In this document: in pieces, positions 23,717 to 33,312 of the stretch
Layout: every line of letters starts with the position of its first letter
Position numbering within the stretch: the first letter of the stretch is position 1
Assembly (NCBI GenBank): GCA_002690045.1
Contig: NZDE01000012.1
Location: 482,149-546,148 of the forward strand
Length of the DNA: 64,000 bases
Direction: 5' to 3'
Origin: Alphaproteobacteria bacterium
GTDB taxonomy: Bacteria; Pseudomonadota; Alphaproteobacteria; Micavibrionales; Micavibrionaceae
The notes under the pieces: model-generated
Database searches by the model: none
Told to the model about the DNA's origin: nothing
Seen by the model: the letters and a program-made list of their open reading frames with translations, nothing else
Made by a program: the position numbers and the translations under genes

Positions 23717-24622
23717 ATGGATAAATTCGCCAATATGCAGGCCTTCGCCCTTGTCGGACAAACAGAAAGCTTTGCTGAGGCCGCGCGACGTTTAAACCTT
23801 GCCAATTCAGTCGTAAGCAAAAGGATTAAAGATTTAGAAGGCTATCTCGGTACTCAGCTTTTGGTGCGCACAACGCGTAAAGTGACGCTGACAGAAGCTG
23901 GATACACATATATGGAATTTGTGCGCAAAACTCTTGATGAATTGGAAGAGGTTGAAGCTTCGCTGCTCTATCAAACCGAGAACCCTGTAGGCACGATCCG
24001 CATTAGCTTGCCACTCAGCTTCGGTATGCAATATCTCGGGGCGGCGCTTTCAAGCTATATGGAGAAATACCCTGACGTTAATGTGAAGGCCTATCTTTCT
24101 GACCGTCGTGTCGATTTAATCGAAGATGGCTTTGATGTAGCTTTGCGCCTTGGTGCATTAGAGGATTCCTCCCTCGTTGCGAAAAAACTCGCGCATAGCC
24201 GCCTTGTCCTATGCGCATCACCCGAATACCTTCAAAAATATGGCCGGCCGCAAGCCCCGCTGGATTTGCGTGAGCATAACTGCTTGAGTTACTTGAACTT
24301 AGCGGAAGGTAAGGCTTGGCCATTTATGGTTGATGGTAAAATGATATGGCAACCTATTTCTGGCCGCTTTGCTTCTGACAATGGTGATTTGCTATTTCAA
24401 TCGGCGATTGAGGGCAGCGGCCTTGTGCTGCTTCCTATATTTATCGTTGGGGAGGCCGTTGAACGCGGCGAGCTTGAAATATTGCTTCAAGATTATGAAC
24501 GCGATGATTTCAACCTCTATGCTGTTTATCAACATACGCGCCATTTATCGATTAAAGTGCGCACATTGATTGACCATCTGCACAGCTATTTCAAAGATGC
24601 ACTGACCTGCGCACTTCTCTAA
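23717..24622 (+). CDS. LysR-type regulator divergent from the pirin unit
   Basis: A 301-residue LysR protein. HTH at about residues 5-62 (MQAFALVGQTESFAEAARRL, NSVVSKRIKDLEGYLG) and an effector domain from about 92 (GTIRISLPLSFGMQYLG). It belongs to the AaeR/CrgA-like branch with LVRTTRKVTLTEAG. It faces away from the pirin-OsmC-pirin unit and probably controls it. A GC stem with one bulge at 24653-24674 (AAGCCC.GC / GCGGGGCTT) followed by TTATTG may terminate it. Confidence 0.93.
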   Translation: MDKFANMQAFALVGQTESFAEAARRLNLANSVVSKRIKDLEGYLGTQLLVRTTRKVTLTEAGYTYMEFVRKTLDELEEVEASLLYQTENPVGTIRISLPLSFGMQYLGAALSSYMEKYPDVNVKAYLSDRRVDLIEDGFDVALRLGALEDSSLVAKKLAHSRLVLCASPEYLQKYGRPQAPLDLREHNCLSYLNLAEGKAWPFMVDGKMIWQPISGRFASDNGDLLFQSAIEGSGLVLLPIFIVGEAVERGELEILLQDYERDDFNLYAVYQHTRHLSIKVRTLIDHLHSYFKDALTCALL

Positions 24623-24652
24623 ACTTCCTTTGAACCCATAAATATATTACGC

Positions 24653-24678
24653 AAGCCCGCGCTTTGCGGGGCTTTATT
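24653..24678 (+). terminator. Probable terminator after the LysR gene
   Basis: AAGCCCGC (24653-24660) pairs with GCGGGGCTT (24666-24674) with one bulged G, followed by TATTGTTC. The rest of the 24623-24913 gap contains an imperfect hairpin (GCAGAGA at 24791 with TCTCTGC at 24828) of unknown meaning. Confidence 0.55.
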
Positions 24679-24913
24679 GTTCTGTTTTTTGGAACAGTGA
24701 TGTTCACATTATATGCATTATCATCCCAGAAGAAACAATTTAATATTAAATCATATGCTGAGTTGACGAATTAAACGGTCGCCAAGTTTTGCAGAGACGC
24801 TAAGAAACTTTCAATCTTGTTTCAGTTTCTCTGCGTATAAACAGATAGGCTCTATAATTTCAGAAACTCATTTCTAATAACATATTTAAAAAACACGTTT
24901 AAGGAGAAAGACA

Positions 24914-25591
24914 ATGACTGCTGCAACAGATAAACTACTAAATCCACAAAACAGCGTAATCGCTTTTATCGATTTTCAGCCACAAATGGCTTTTGGCGTA
25001 AACAGCCATGATATTCAATCTATTAAAAACAACACAGTTGGCCTTGCTAAAGCGGCTAAGTTATATAACGTGCCAACTATATTGACCACAGTCGAAACAG
25101 AAAGCTTCAGCGGTTATACATGGCCGGAATTAATTGATGCATTAGACGGGCAAGAAACTATTGAACGCTCATCCATGAACTCATGGGAAGATGCAGGTTT
25201 TGTTGATGCTGTAAAAGCGACAGGCCGCAAGAAGTTGATTTTAACAGGTCTGTGGAGTGAAGTGTGCATTACCTTCCCAGCGATCAGCGCGCTCGCCGAA
25301 GGCTATGAAGTTTACTTCGTTGCGGATGCAATGGCGGGCACTTCAAAAGAAGCCCACGATATGGCGGTCCAGCGCATGATCCAAGCCGGTGCGATCCCGC
25401 TGACATGGCAGCAATTGATACTTGAATATCAACGCGACTGGGCACGTCAGGAAACTTATGACGGTATTCTTGAAATCGTTAAAGATCATGGCGGTGGATA
25501 CGGCATGGGTGTTGATTATGCATACACTATGGTTCACAAAGCACCACAGCGCACAAAGACCAAACCACAAACAGTTAAATCTGCTGCCTAA
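24914..25591 (+). CDS. Isochorismatase-like cysteine hydrolase (YcaC type)
   Basis: A 225-residue protein of the cysteine hydrolase superfamily. The catalytic Asp is in VIAFIDFQPQMAFGV (Asp20), and the nucleophile is in LWSEVCITFPAISA (about Cys116), with the cis-peptide region and a VADAMAGTS segment after it. The size and the AFGV.SHD... pattern match YcaC-like enzymes, whose substrates are poorly defined. AAGGAG precedes the ATG. It is followed on the same strand by COG3224 and cytochrome b561 genes. Confidence 0.9.
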   Translation: MTAATDKLLNPQNSVIAFIDFQPQMAFGVNSHDIQSIKNNTVGLAKAAKLYNVPTILTTVETESFSGYTWPELIDALDGQETIERSSMNSWEDAGFVDAVKATGRKKLILTGLWSEVCITFPAISALAEGYEVYFVADAMAGTSKEAHDMAVQRMIQAGAIPLTWQQLILEYQRDWARQETYDGILEIVKDHGGGYGMGVDYAYTMVHKAPQRTKTKPQTVKSAA

Positions 25592-25667
25592 TACTCCTCA
25601 AGCCATCAGGGCATCCGATATATGATGCCCTGATGATATTTAGCGCATAATAAACAGGATCAAGGTC

Positions 25668-26237
25668 ATGCAAGATAAACATATAGCCCAAGAAGCTACA
25701 TCTGGCGTCATTAGTAAAATCACACAGCGCCCTTTAAAAGATCAAAAAATCGCATATGAAGAGTGGTTGAAAGAGATTATCCCAGTTGCACAAGGTTTTC
25801 TTGGCCACAAAGGCGTCAATATAATACGCCCACATGGCACGCATGATGAATATACTATTTTGCTGCATTTTGAATCTGAAGCACGTTTGTCCGCTTGGTT
25901 GAATTCAAAAGAACGCTCAGCCTTAATTAAGAAAGTACGACCTATTTTACATCAAGATGAGGCGATAGAAATTCAGACTGGTTTAGAATTTTGGTTCACA
26001 CCACAAGAAGGACATAAAGCCGCACCGCCACATAAACAATTTTTAATTACCCTGTCGGCGATATATCCATTAACCTTAATCATTCCGTATATGCTCTCTA
26101 CTCTTTTCGAGAGCAAGGATTTACCTGGTGATCCTTTTATTAGAGGCTTTATAGTTGCTAGTATAATTGTTGGCCTGATGACTTACATTATCATGCCTCG
26201 CTACGTTCGTTTGGTGGCTACATGGCTGTATAAATAA
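25668..26237 (+). CDS. ABM-domain membrane protein (COG3224)
   Basis: A 189-residue protein with an N-terminal antibiotic-biosynthesis-monooxygenase fold (about residues 12-110: YEEWLKEIIPVAQGFLGHKG, EYTILLHFESEARLSAWLNS) and two C-terminal membrane helices (about 122-142 and 158-176, ending IIMPRYVRLVATWLYK). This fusion is the COG3224 type, with the dimeric ABM domain facing the cytoplasm. Function is not established. It may be coexpressed with the hydrolase before and the cytochrome after. Confidence 0.88.
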   Translation: MQDKHIAQEATSGVISKITQRPLKDQKIAYEEWLKEIIPVAQGFLGHKGVNIIRPHGTHDEYTILLHFESEARLSAWLNSKERSALIKKVRPILHQDEAIEIQTGLEFWFTPQEGHKAAPPHKQFLITLSAIYPLTLIIPYMLSTLFESKDLPGDPFIRGFIVASIIVGLMTYIIMPRYVRLVATWLYK

Positions 26238-26290
26238 GCTTTCTTGCAAACTAAACAAAGAACAAATCAATAACTAAGGATAATAAACAC

Positions 26291-26881
26291 ATGGATTTGA
26301 AAAACACGAAAGAACGATTTGGTATAATTGCAATGAGCTTACACTGGATTGTAGCTTTTTTATTTCTGGGCCTATATCTAAGCGTCTATTTTAGACACTG
26401 GTTTACAGAGCCTAAAACAGATCTAAACTGGACGGCTTTGCAGTTACATTTATCATTTGGTATTACTGTTATGGTTTTTATTGGCCTTCGTATTGCTTAC
26501 AAGCTATTTGATCAATCACCAGAAGAAGTACCAGGTTCTAAGTTAGAGCATCTTGCGGCTAAAGGGGCGCATTATATGCTTTATGCTGTAATGATTGTTA
26601 TGCCAATCACGGGGTATTTTGGTACAGGTGTGAATACAGAGTTTTTTGGCCTTTTTGAAATACCTAAATTCAAACATACAGAGGCTTATAATTTTATCGT
26701 CGTTAATATTTTGGGCATAAGCTGGGAAGAATTCGAAACGCCTCTCGATTTTGTTCATAAAAAGGGCGGTGCTTACTTTGTTTGGTTATTAATTGGCGTG
26801 CATGTTGCGGCAGCACTTTTTCATCACTTCCACCGTAAAGACAACACACTCCGACGTATGCTACCCGTAAAGCTTAAATAA
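26291..26881 (+). CDS. Cytochrome b561
   Basis: A 196-residue integral membrane protein with four hydrophobic helices and the b561-type haem ligands: SLHWIVAFLFLGLY near the start, LQLHLSFGITVM in the second helix, AHYMLYAVMIVMPITGYFG in the third, and GVHVAAALFHHF in the last. Such proteins carry two haems b and pass electrons at the inner membrane, often to superoxide or quinone. It closes a rightward run of three redox genes and is followed by an insertion-sequence remnant. Confidence 0.93.
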   Translation: MDLKNTKERFGIIAMSLHWIVAFLFLGLYLSVYFRHWFTEPKTDLNWTALQLHLSFGITVMVFIGLRIAYKLFDQSPEEVPGSKLEHLAAKGAHYMLYAVMIVMPITGYFGTGVNTEFFGLFEIPKFKHTEAYNFIVVNILGISWEEFETPLDFVHKKGGAYFVWLLIGVHVAAALFHHFHRKDNTLRRMLPVKLK

Positions 26882-26908
26882 TAAACTTCTTATAACCATG
26901 AGGGCGTG

Positions 26909-27033
26909 CGGGCTTGTCAGTGTAATTTCGTATAATTCGGAAGTGCTTACAGATAAATGTTTGCCGTTTTTCTATGGGGCACTAGTGGTTAAAATTGTTT
27001 TGTAGCATTTGAATGGATTTTCTTGCTCATAAT
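26909..27033 (-). pseudogene. Deleted IS6-family remnant
   Basis: GGCTTGTCAGTGTAATTTCG (26910-26929) is a repeat also found at 40.5 and 42.5 kb. At 26957-27000 a piece equivalent to the transposase C-terminal region (compare 51331-51372) is joined directly to a piece equivalent to its first codons (GGATTTTCTTGCTCAT, compare 51961-51977). The central gene is lost, leaving a MITE-like deletion product between cytochrome b561 and the exported protein. Confidence 0.7.
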
Positions 27034-27053
27034 AAGATAAACCGTCATTAACA

Positions 27054-27722
27054 TTACCTAGCGCAGTTTAAAGGAAAATGGTTGCGCTCCAATTGCATTC
27101 TAGCGCTATAAACGCTCTTTTCAGGTATTTTATTTGCCGTCATTAGTAAATTGAAGTACGCCGCTGTTCCGTCGCAAACAGGCCTGATTCTAGATTTAAG
27201 GCTGTGCATAAAAGCACCATCAGACTTACCTATGATATCGTTTGTATAATAGGAAACATAATTATTTTTATCTGTAGCTTCATCGCTCAAACCTGCTTTT
27301 TTCAGCTTATCAAATGTATTAATGGCCATCTGTACCGCATTATTCTGGCTTTGCTCAGTTTTATACCGTTTCTCATAGTTTATATAAGTCAATACATCAG
27401 CGTACATTTGGATCTCTAGAATTCCGGGAAGCTCAATATCCGAAGACATGCAATGCCACTCTCTGCGCCGCGGTACCGATGGCCTCTTTTTCGATTTACT
27501 AACCTTTGCTGGCACGTCAACATGTTCGCAATTCATATATGACTGAGACGTAATAAAACTGTTTATCTCTTCCGCGGTGCTCTTTAAAGACAGCCCTTCC
27601 ATCCTAACGTCATGAAACACATCAATTGCAACATCATCACTTGCCATAGACCCAGCCACACCAAGGCAGAGCGTTATAAAACAAAATAAGCATAGAATTT
27701 GTATACGTTTTACTAATTTCAT
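27054..27722 (-). CDS. Exported hypothetical protein
   Basis: A 222-residue protein with a signal peptide (CLFCFITLCLGVAGSMASDD, cleavage near residue 28) and four cysteines in the mature part (YMNCEHVD, EWHCMSS, RPVCDG, LNCAR), which could form two disulfides in the periplasm. The rest is mixed helical with basic patches (KVSKSKKRPSVPRRREW). No motif I recognise. It lies next to, and in the same direction as, a LysR gene, and an insertion remnant abuts its 3' end. Confidence 0.65.
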   Translation of the reverse strand: MKLVKRIQILCLFCFITLCLGVAGSMASDDVAIDVFHDVRMEGLSLKSTAEEINSFITSQSYMNCEHVDVPAKVSKSKKRPSVPRRREWHCMSSDIELPGILEIQMYADVLTYINYEKRYKTEQSQNNAVQMAINTFDKLKKAGLSDEATDKNNYVSYYTNDIIGKSDGAFMHSLKSRIRPVCDGTAAYFNLLMTANKIPEKSVYSARMQLERNHFPLNCAR

Positions 27723-27785
27723 AAATTTAGCCTCCGATACCTAAGAACATAATACATATGCTAGCCATCGTATATATAGTTAAAA

Positions 27786-28670
27786 TTAACTTTTGTCCCA
27801 GTATGGATTTGGATGGAACTTAGATAACAAGAAATCAATCATCAAACGTACTTTAGGCGCCAAAACACGTCCCCCCAAATACAGCGCCCATATAGCAGAG
27901 TCTGTTCTTAGAGGATGATCTGGAAGCACCTCTACTAAATGCCCAGATTCTAGGCTTTGATATATATTCCACATTGATTTAACGCCAATGCCACATCCTG
28001 ACTCTAGCAACATTCTCATGGCCTCTCCGTCATTTATAACAACAGATCGATTAGGGCTAATGAATTTACCACTAGAAAACACCCATTTCTGATTTGCAAA
28101 GGTAATGCATTCGTGTTCCGCCAAATCATCCGGTGACAAAGGCGTGCCATATTTCTCAAGATATTGAGGGGAAGCCACTAGAATTCGGCTGTCCGGCGCG
28201 AGCTTTCTCGCAATCATACTGCTATCCATTAATGGTGCATTTCTAATAATTAAATCATACGCACCCTCGACAACATCTAACACCTCATCAGATAAACGTA
28301 AATCTAGATTTATTAAAGGATATGCTTCTTTAAACTCAGATAGAAAGGGGATGATATGCATTCTGCCGAAAGATCCTGGCATTGTCATTTTAAGCACTCC
28401 GGAGGCCTTCTCGGCCTCCCCGCTAATTGCGCCTATGCCTGCTTCTAGTGTCTCTAATGATTGTTGCGCATATGGTAAGAATGAAACACCATCAGTAGTT
28501 AGCGACACAGCCCTTGTTGTTCGGTTGAATAAACGAAAGCTCAACTCTTCTTCGAGTTTATAAATTCGCGCACTAGCGCTTGCAGCCGAGAAGCCGAGTT
28601 GTTGAGCCGCCTTAGTAACAGAGCCTAATTTAGCAACAGCAAGAAAAAGCCTTAAAGATACAATATCCAT
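27786..28670 (-). CDS. LysR-type regulator divergent from the DUF4437 gene
   Basis: A 294-residue LysR protein. HTH at about residues 3-60 (LRLFLAVAKLGSVTKAAQQL, FSAASASARIYKLEEEL) and an effector domain from about 90 (GVLKMTMPGSFGRMHIIPFL). LFNRTTRAVSLTTDG marks the linker. It is divergent from the exported cupin gene at 28805 across about 134 bp and is the probable regulator of that gene and of nfsB behind it. Confidence 0.93.
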   Translation of the reverse strand: MDIVSLRLFLAVAKLGSVTKAAQQLGFSAASASARIYKLEEELSFRLFNRTTRAVSLTTDGVSFLPYAQQSLETLEAGIGAISGEAEKASGVLKMTMPGSFGRMHIIPFLSEFKEAYPLINLDLRLSDEVLDVVEGAYDLIIRNAPLMDSSMIARKLAPDSRILVASPQYLEKYGTPLSPDDLAEHECITFANQKWVFSSGKFISPNRSVVINDGEAMRMLLESGCGIGVKSMWNIYQSLESGHLVEVLPDHPLRTDSAIWALYLGGRVLAPKVRLMIDFLLSKFHPNPYWDKS

Positions 28671-28804
28671 ATTATCAAAAAATCCCGAATAGTGAATTCA
28701 TAAATATGCATATTATCACAAAACAATTTACAGTGTATTATATAACTAGATTAAAAAAATTAAATATAAGCACGAAAATATATTTAGCTAAAGAAGGTAT
28801 AAGA

Positions 28805-29623
28805 ATGAAAAACTTAATAGCAGTTACATTAGCAGCCGCGTTTATTTTTAGTTCGGCGGCAACTAGTTCTAATGCTTATGCAGAGACAATCACAACAGAC
28901 CAAGTTGAATGGGGTCACTTGAACCCATTACGTGGAGATGCTAGCCCTGCCGCAGGCAAGCTATGGGGAGATCGAACAAAAGATGAAGCGTCAGGTTTCT
29001 TAGTAAAATTCAAAGAAGGGTTTTCCTCTCCGCCGCACATACACAATATCACTTATCGCGGCGTCGTAATAAAGGGACGCCTTCATAACGATGACCCTAA
29101 TGCCGAAAAAATGTGGTTGCCTGCAGGATCTTTTTGGATACAACCCGCTGGCGAAGCACATATCACTGCGGCTAGTGACAAAGAAAACCTCGCCTATATT
29201 GAAATAGACAGCGGCCCATATCTTGTAAAGCCCACAGATATGGCTTTTGATAATGGTGAACGACCGGTCAATGTAGATCAATCTAACTTAGTATGGCTCG
29301 ATGCATCAGATATTGATTGGATTAATGAGGGATCGAATGCGCAACGTTCATTTCTCTGGGGAAAAACCGCGGCTGGTGAGCTAAATGGAAGTCTTATAAA
29401 ATTACAAGAAGGTTTCAATGGACATGTCAGTAACCAAGGTGATGTTTTCCATGCGGTAGTTATTTCAGGCATGGTTAAATATATAAAAGATTCTGAAACT
29501 GTAAATTTAGAAGCCGGAAATTATTTTGGGGGTGATGAAATTCAGGATCATCAAATTAGCGTTGCTGAAGAAACAATTATATATATCCGCACAAATAATA
29601 AATTTAAAATTTCTAGCAAATAA
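28805..29623 (+). CDS. Exported DUF4437 double-cupin protein
   Basis: The start was set at 28805, behind AAGAAGG; 272 residues. A signal peptide ends near SNAYAET. Two cupin-like halves follow. The first has SGFLVKFKEGFSSPPHIHNI and AGSFWIQPAGEAHITAA; the second has GSLIKLQEGFNGHVSNQGDV, FHAVVISGMVKY and EAGNYFGGDEIQDHQI. The paired halves with PPH.H and GEAH motifs match DUF4437. Its role is unknown. It precedes nfsB by 20 bases, suggesting cotranscription. Confidence 0.85.
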   Translation: MKNLIAVTLAAAFIFSSAATSSNAYAETITTDQVEWGHLNPLRGDASPAAGKLWGDRTKDEASGFLVKFKEGFSSPPHIHNITYRGVVIKGRLHNDDPNAEKMWLPAGSFWIQPAGEAHITAASDKENLAYIEIDSGPYLVKPTDMAFDNGERPVNVDQSNLVWLDASDIDWINEGSNAQRSFLWGKTAAGELNGSLIKLQEGFNGHVSNQGDVFHAVVISGMVKYIKDSETVNLEAGNYFGGDEIQDHQISVAEETIIYIRTNNKFKISSK

Positions 29624-29643
29624 GCATAATATAGGACTTAACA

Positions 29644-30309
29644 ATGCAACATGATATCGTACATTATGCGAAAACCCGTCATACCGTAAAAGCCTATGAC
29701 ACAAGTAAAAAAATCTCAAATGAGAATATAGAGAAAGTTAAAGAGCTTCTACGTTTCAGCGCATCTAGCACAAACGCGCAGCCTTGGCACTTCCTAATGA
29801 TCTCGACAGAGGAAGGCAAGCAACGCGTCGCGAAAGCAAATGAAAGCATGTTTCCCTTTAATAATCCTTCCATTTTAGCGGCATCCCATGTTGTTATTTT
29901 CTGCAGCCGCCTGACAATTGAAGACGACCATCTTTCCAAAGTGCTCGAACAAGAGGAAATAGACGGACGCTTCACAGCAGACCCAACTTTCAAAGATAAA
30001 ATGGATCAAGGCCGGAAATTTTTTATTAACATTCACAAACACGACTTAAAAGATGTTCAGCACTGGATGGATAAACAAGTTTATTTGAATGTTGGTGCAT
30101 TTCTACTCGGTGTCTCTACACTTGGTATAGACGCAACCCCGATGGAAGGCATTGATATTAAATCAATTGATCAAGAGTTTGGTCTTCGTGAAAAAGGTTA
30201 TACGAGCCTTGTTGCTGTTACACTGGGTTATCATGACCCAGAGAAAGACTATAATGCCAATTTGCCTAAATCACGATTGCCTTATGATTACATATTGAGC
30301 GAAATATAG
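29644..30309 (+). CDS. nfsB: NfsB-like oxygen-insensitive nitroreductase
   Basis: A 221-residue FMN nitroreductase closely resembling E. coli NfsB: KTRHTVKAYDTSKKIS, RFSASSTNAQPWHFLMIST, EEGKQRVAKANES, ASHVVIFCSR, DQGRKFFINIHKHDLK, KQVYLNVGAFLLGVSTLGID and GLREKGYTSLVAVTLGYH, ending LPKSRLPYDYI. It reduces nitroaromatics and quinones by two-electron steps using NAD(P)H. It belongs with the DUF4437 gene under probable LysR control. Confidence 0.95.
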   Translation: MQHDIVHYAKTRHTVKAYDTSKKISNENIEKVKELLRFSASSTNAQPWHFLMISTEEGKQRVAKANESMFPFNNPSILAASHVVIFCSRLTIEDDHLSKVLEQEEIDGRFTADPTFKDKMDQGRKFFINIHKHDLKDVQHWMDKQVYLNVGAFLLGVSTLGIDATPMEGIDIKSIDQEFGLREKGYTSLVAVTLGYHDPEKDYNANLPKSRLPYDYILSEI

Positions 30310-30331
30310 AGAATAAAAGTTGTCATTTTAC

Positions 30332-30343
30332 TCTGACAAGACC
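30332..30343. repeat. Terminal-repeat-like fragment of the IS6 element
   Basis: TCTGACAAGACC at 30332-30343 is identical to the outer end of the IS6-type element at 52020-52031. A short stem (TTGTCA with TGACAA) includes it. It lies between nfsB and the accessory cluster that starts at 30358. Confidence 0.45.
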
Positions 30344-30357
30344 CTAAATCATAATAA

Positions 30358-33288
30358 TCATATGGTGGGTTTGGTCTTAATTTGTGATAGCACTGTTTTT
30401 ACATAGCACTGGATCAGGTCGTTTAGTGATAATTTATGCATTTCATTTAATGATTTAGACGCATGTTTTGTATTCGTCGTATCAAACTGAATATTCGTGG
30501 CTTGGAATAAATCCATTGCGCGGTGCTTTTGATAACTCTTTCTATCAAATAAGCGACAAAGCCCTAAAAACGCTGCTGCTTCTTGCCCTGTCGTTTTATG
30601 TTTCATATTTTCGATAAGGCTGTACCAGTCTGTATTAGGAACAACGCTTAATTCTTGACCATATTTTCGTATACCCTCAATAATGTTTTGTAACTTTAAG
30701 CCATTATTGTTAGCGATGTGGTATGTGTTAGGCTTCTGATTTTGCGCAATTTCGAACATTATATTTGCAGCATAATTAACTGGTGTAACATCAACTGAAA
30801 TATTTGGGTTATACCCTTCAGCTATAGCTCCTATATTGGCGATTCCTTTGATAAACATATATAAGAAGTCATGATTTGCTAAAACACCTGTTTCTGTGCT
30901 TCCTGTAATTAAACCCAGGCGGTAAATATATAATTCACAGAGGTCGCTGGGTAGGTTAAGCAGAAACTTCTCTGCGGCCCATTTAGTTTGACCATAGCCG
31001 CCATATACAGTTTTTGTATTTTCTAGAGTGTCTTGTTCGTAGACGGTTCCTTCATTCTGATCAGTTGATACAAATACAGAAAGTGTAGATGCATAATGGA
31101 TGGGTTTGCGTTGTTTATTTAAAGCGAATTTTACAATTTCTTGTGTTGCGCTTACATTCGGGGCGCGTAGGCTTTGATATGGCGCAACTGTATTCACTAA
31201 AGCACCGATGTGGAAGACTGTATCAATATTTTGGCTTAATTCATCCCACTTGTCTTGTTTTAACCCCAAAAGTGGCTGAGCGAAGTCACCGCAGATTACA
31301 GTTATGCGTGCAAGTTCATCAGTATTATAGCTTCGTTCATGTTTTTGTAGCGCTTCGATTAATCTCTTTTGCCCCTCTTCGGCGTTATCTGCGCGTATGA
31401 GGACGGTAAACTGTGCATTTGTGTAATGTACCAGATTGTATAGAAGCAAGGCGCCCAAGAAGCCCGTGGCGCCTGTAAATAATATATTCTGCATAGACGT
31501 CGGGGCCTTTGGCAAAGTCTTCGCCGCTTCCAGCAGGTCTTCCCATGTATGGTCAAAAGCAATATCACGGCGTAAAACGGATGCAGCTATGCCGCCTGCG
31601 TCTAAATTATCATTGTCTAGGTTTTGTGATACCCATTCCGCTTGTGCTTTAATTGTTGGGAATTCTGTAATTATAGTGGTCGTTAATGGTAAGCCAATAA
31701 GCTCTGCTTCTAACGAAAGCTCTAGAACCGCCATGGAATCGCCACCGAGGGTAAAGAAGTTTTTCTGAACGGAGTTGATATTGGTTTTAAGAACTTTCTG
31801 CCAAAGATTCTGTATTTTGGTTTCCCATGGCGTTTGAGGGGCAAAATACGCCGATGTTTCGGGTGCGTTTAAATTGTGCTTCTTCAACATAGCATAGTCA
31901 ATTTTCCCTGTTGAAGTCTTTGGCATCTTATCCAAAAACACAAAATACTGTGGAATCATCCAGCTAGGGAGAGTCGCGCGGAGCCAGAATTTCAAAGCTT
32001 CGGCGCTAAGCTGTGCCCTTTCTTTATTTTCTATGAAGCCTGCAAGAACAGCGCGGCCAGCCATATCGCGCTTGATAACTGCAGCGCGCGCAATTAATGG
32101 GTGTTCTGATAGCCTTGCTTCTATTTCTTCTAATTCAACTAATTGCCCGCGGATTTTAACTTGGCGATCTGTGCGCCCTAGAAATTCAAGGTCATTATTC
32201 TCATGGCGTGTAATTAAGTCCCCTGTGCGATAAAAACGATTGCCGTCTATATTTATAAATTTCTGGGCATTTAAGTCTGGTCGGTTCATATAACCAATTG
32301 CGAGTTGTAAACCGCCGATTAAAAGTTCACCTGTGCCACTGCCTTCTATAATTTGTTCATTATCATTAACCAGAATATATTCTACATTTGGTAATGGTTT
32401 ACCAATCAGAGGGAGCGTCCAATTGTTCGGATCACATTGTACCATACTTGTACAAATGGTTGCTTCGGTTGGGCCGTATACATTGACCAGATTGTAATAA
32501 GATGCCCACTCTACGACTGTCTGCGGTGGGCAGACCTCACCCCCAATTACAATAGTATCAAGGCTTTCAGGCATTTGTTCTGGCCTCATAAGGCGCAGCA
32601 GTGACGGAGGAATATCCATATGTGTCACTTTACGTACATGTAAGATTTCAGGTAATTTAGCGGCGTTTTCTATGACATTTCCAGTTTCGATTAACAGGGC
32701 TGCGCCAGAAAGTAACGCTGTCCCCATATCAGAGATAGAGGCATCAAAATTCGTTGAGAGGTAAAAAAGCGCACGGCTTTGTGCTGTATATCTAAACGTT
32801 TTGATTTGTGCAGCAAGGCAATTTACTAAACCTAAATGGCTAACCATAACCCCCTTAGGTTTACCCGTTGAACCAGATGTAAATATTACATAGGCTAGAT
32901 TCTCGGGCTCATAACTGGTTAATTTAGTTGATATATCTGTTTGATTTAGCGCCTCAGCTATATTTTGTGCATCAAGAATATATTTGGGTGATGCTTCGTT
33001 CAAAATAAAGTCACGGCGATCAGGCGGCAATTCAGGGTCGAGAGGCATGAATGCCGCACCAATAAGCCAGCAGCCGAGCATGGCGCTAATATATTCAGCA
33101 GATTTTCCAACCCCAATAGCGACAAGGTCGCCCTGTTTTATGTGCTGTTCTTGTAAAAATTGCGCAACAGAAAAAGCTTGGTTTTTTAACTCGACATAGC
33201 TGACGTTATTCCTGCCATCTGTTTGGATAGCAATATTCTCAGGGTATTGGTCGGCAATATCGATAAAACGTTCAATAAAAAGCATCAT
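30358..33288 (-). CDS. NRPS-like A-PCP-thioester reductase enzyme
   Basis: A 976-residue single-module enzyme without a condensation domain. Residues 1-475 form an adenylation domain: TSGSTGKPKG at 137-146, FDASISD at 181-187, YGPTEATI at 271-278, FYRTGDL at 352-358 and the catalytic Lys in STGKID (Lys462). A carrier domain has LGGDS at 514-518 (Ser518 for phosphopantetheine). The rest, from about 600, is an NADPH-type thioester reductase with FTGATGFLG and a YGQTKWAAEK Tyr/Lys site. Such enzymes activate one carboxylic or amino acid and release it as aldehyde or alcohol. The substrate cannot be told. It is the last gene of a leftward accessory cluster. Confidence 0.92.
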   Translation of the reverse strand: MMLFIERFIDIADQYPENIAIQTDGRNNVSYVELKNQAFSVAQFLQEQHIKQGDLVAIGVGKSAEYISAMLGCWLIGAAFMPLDPELPPDRRDFILNEASPKYILDAQNIAEALNQTDISTKLTSYEPENLAYVIFTSGSTGKPKGVMVSHLGLVNCLAAQIKTFRYTAQSRALFYLSTNFDASISDMGTALLSGAALLIETGNVIENAAKLPEILHVRKVTHMDIPPSLLRLMRPEQMPESLDTIVIGGEVCPPQTVVEWASYYNLVNVYGPTEATICTSMVQCDPNNWTLPLIGKPLPNVEYILVNDNEQIIEGSGTGELLIGGLQLAIGYMNRPDLNAQKFINIDGNRFYRTGDLITRHENNDLEFLGRTDRQVKIRGQLVELEEIEARLSEHPLIARAAVIKRDMAGRAVLAGFIENKERAQLSAEALKFWLRATLPSWMIPQYFVFLDKMPKTSTGKIDYAMLKKHNLNAPETSAYFAPQTPWETKIQNLWQKVLKTNINSVQKNFFTLGGDSMAVLELSLEAELIGLPLTTTIITEFPTIKAQAEWVSQNLDNDNLDAGGIAASVLRRDIAFDHTWEDLLEAAKTLPKAPTSMQNILFTGATGFLGALLLYNLVHYTNAQFTVLIRADNAEEGQKRLIEALQKHERSYNTDELARITVICGDFAQPLLGLKQDKWDELSQNIDTVFHIGALVNTVAPYQSLRAPNVSATQEIVKFALNKQRKPIHYASTLSVFVSTDQNEGTVYEQDTLENTKTVYGGYGQTKWAAEKFLLNLPSDLCELYIYRLGLITGSTETGVLANHDFLYMFIKGIANIGAIAEGYNPNISVDVTPVNYAANIMFEIAQNQKPNTYHIANNNGLKLQNIIEGIRKYGQELSVVPNTDWYSLIENMKHKTTGQEAAAFLGLCRLFDRKSYQKHRAMDLFQATNIQFDTTNTKHASKSLNEMHKLSLNDLIQCYVKTVLSQIKTKPTI

Positions 33289-33312
33289 ATAGACTTAATA
33301 GCATTAAAATAA

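Noticed and set aside
24770..24790. TTGAC half-site upstream of the isochorismatase-like gene
   Set aside because: The second half (TAAAC) does not match GTCAA, so it is not a credible FNR box.
24791..24834. Imperfect hairpin in the gap before the isochorismatase-like gene as a riboswitch
   Set aside because: Only two short stems (GCAGAGA/TCTCTGC and GAAAC/GTTTC), with no recognisable conserved core.
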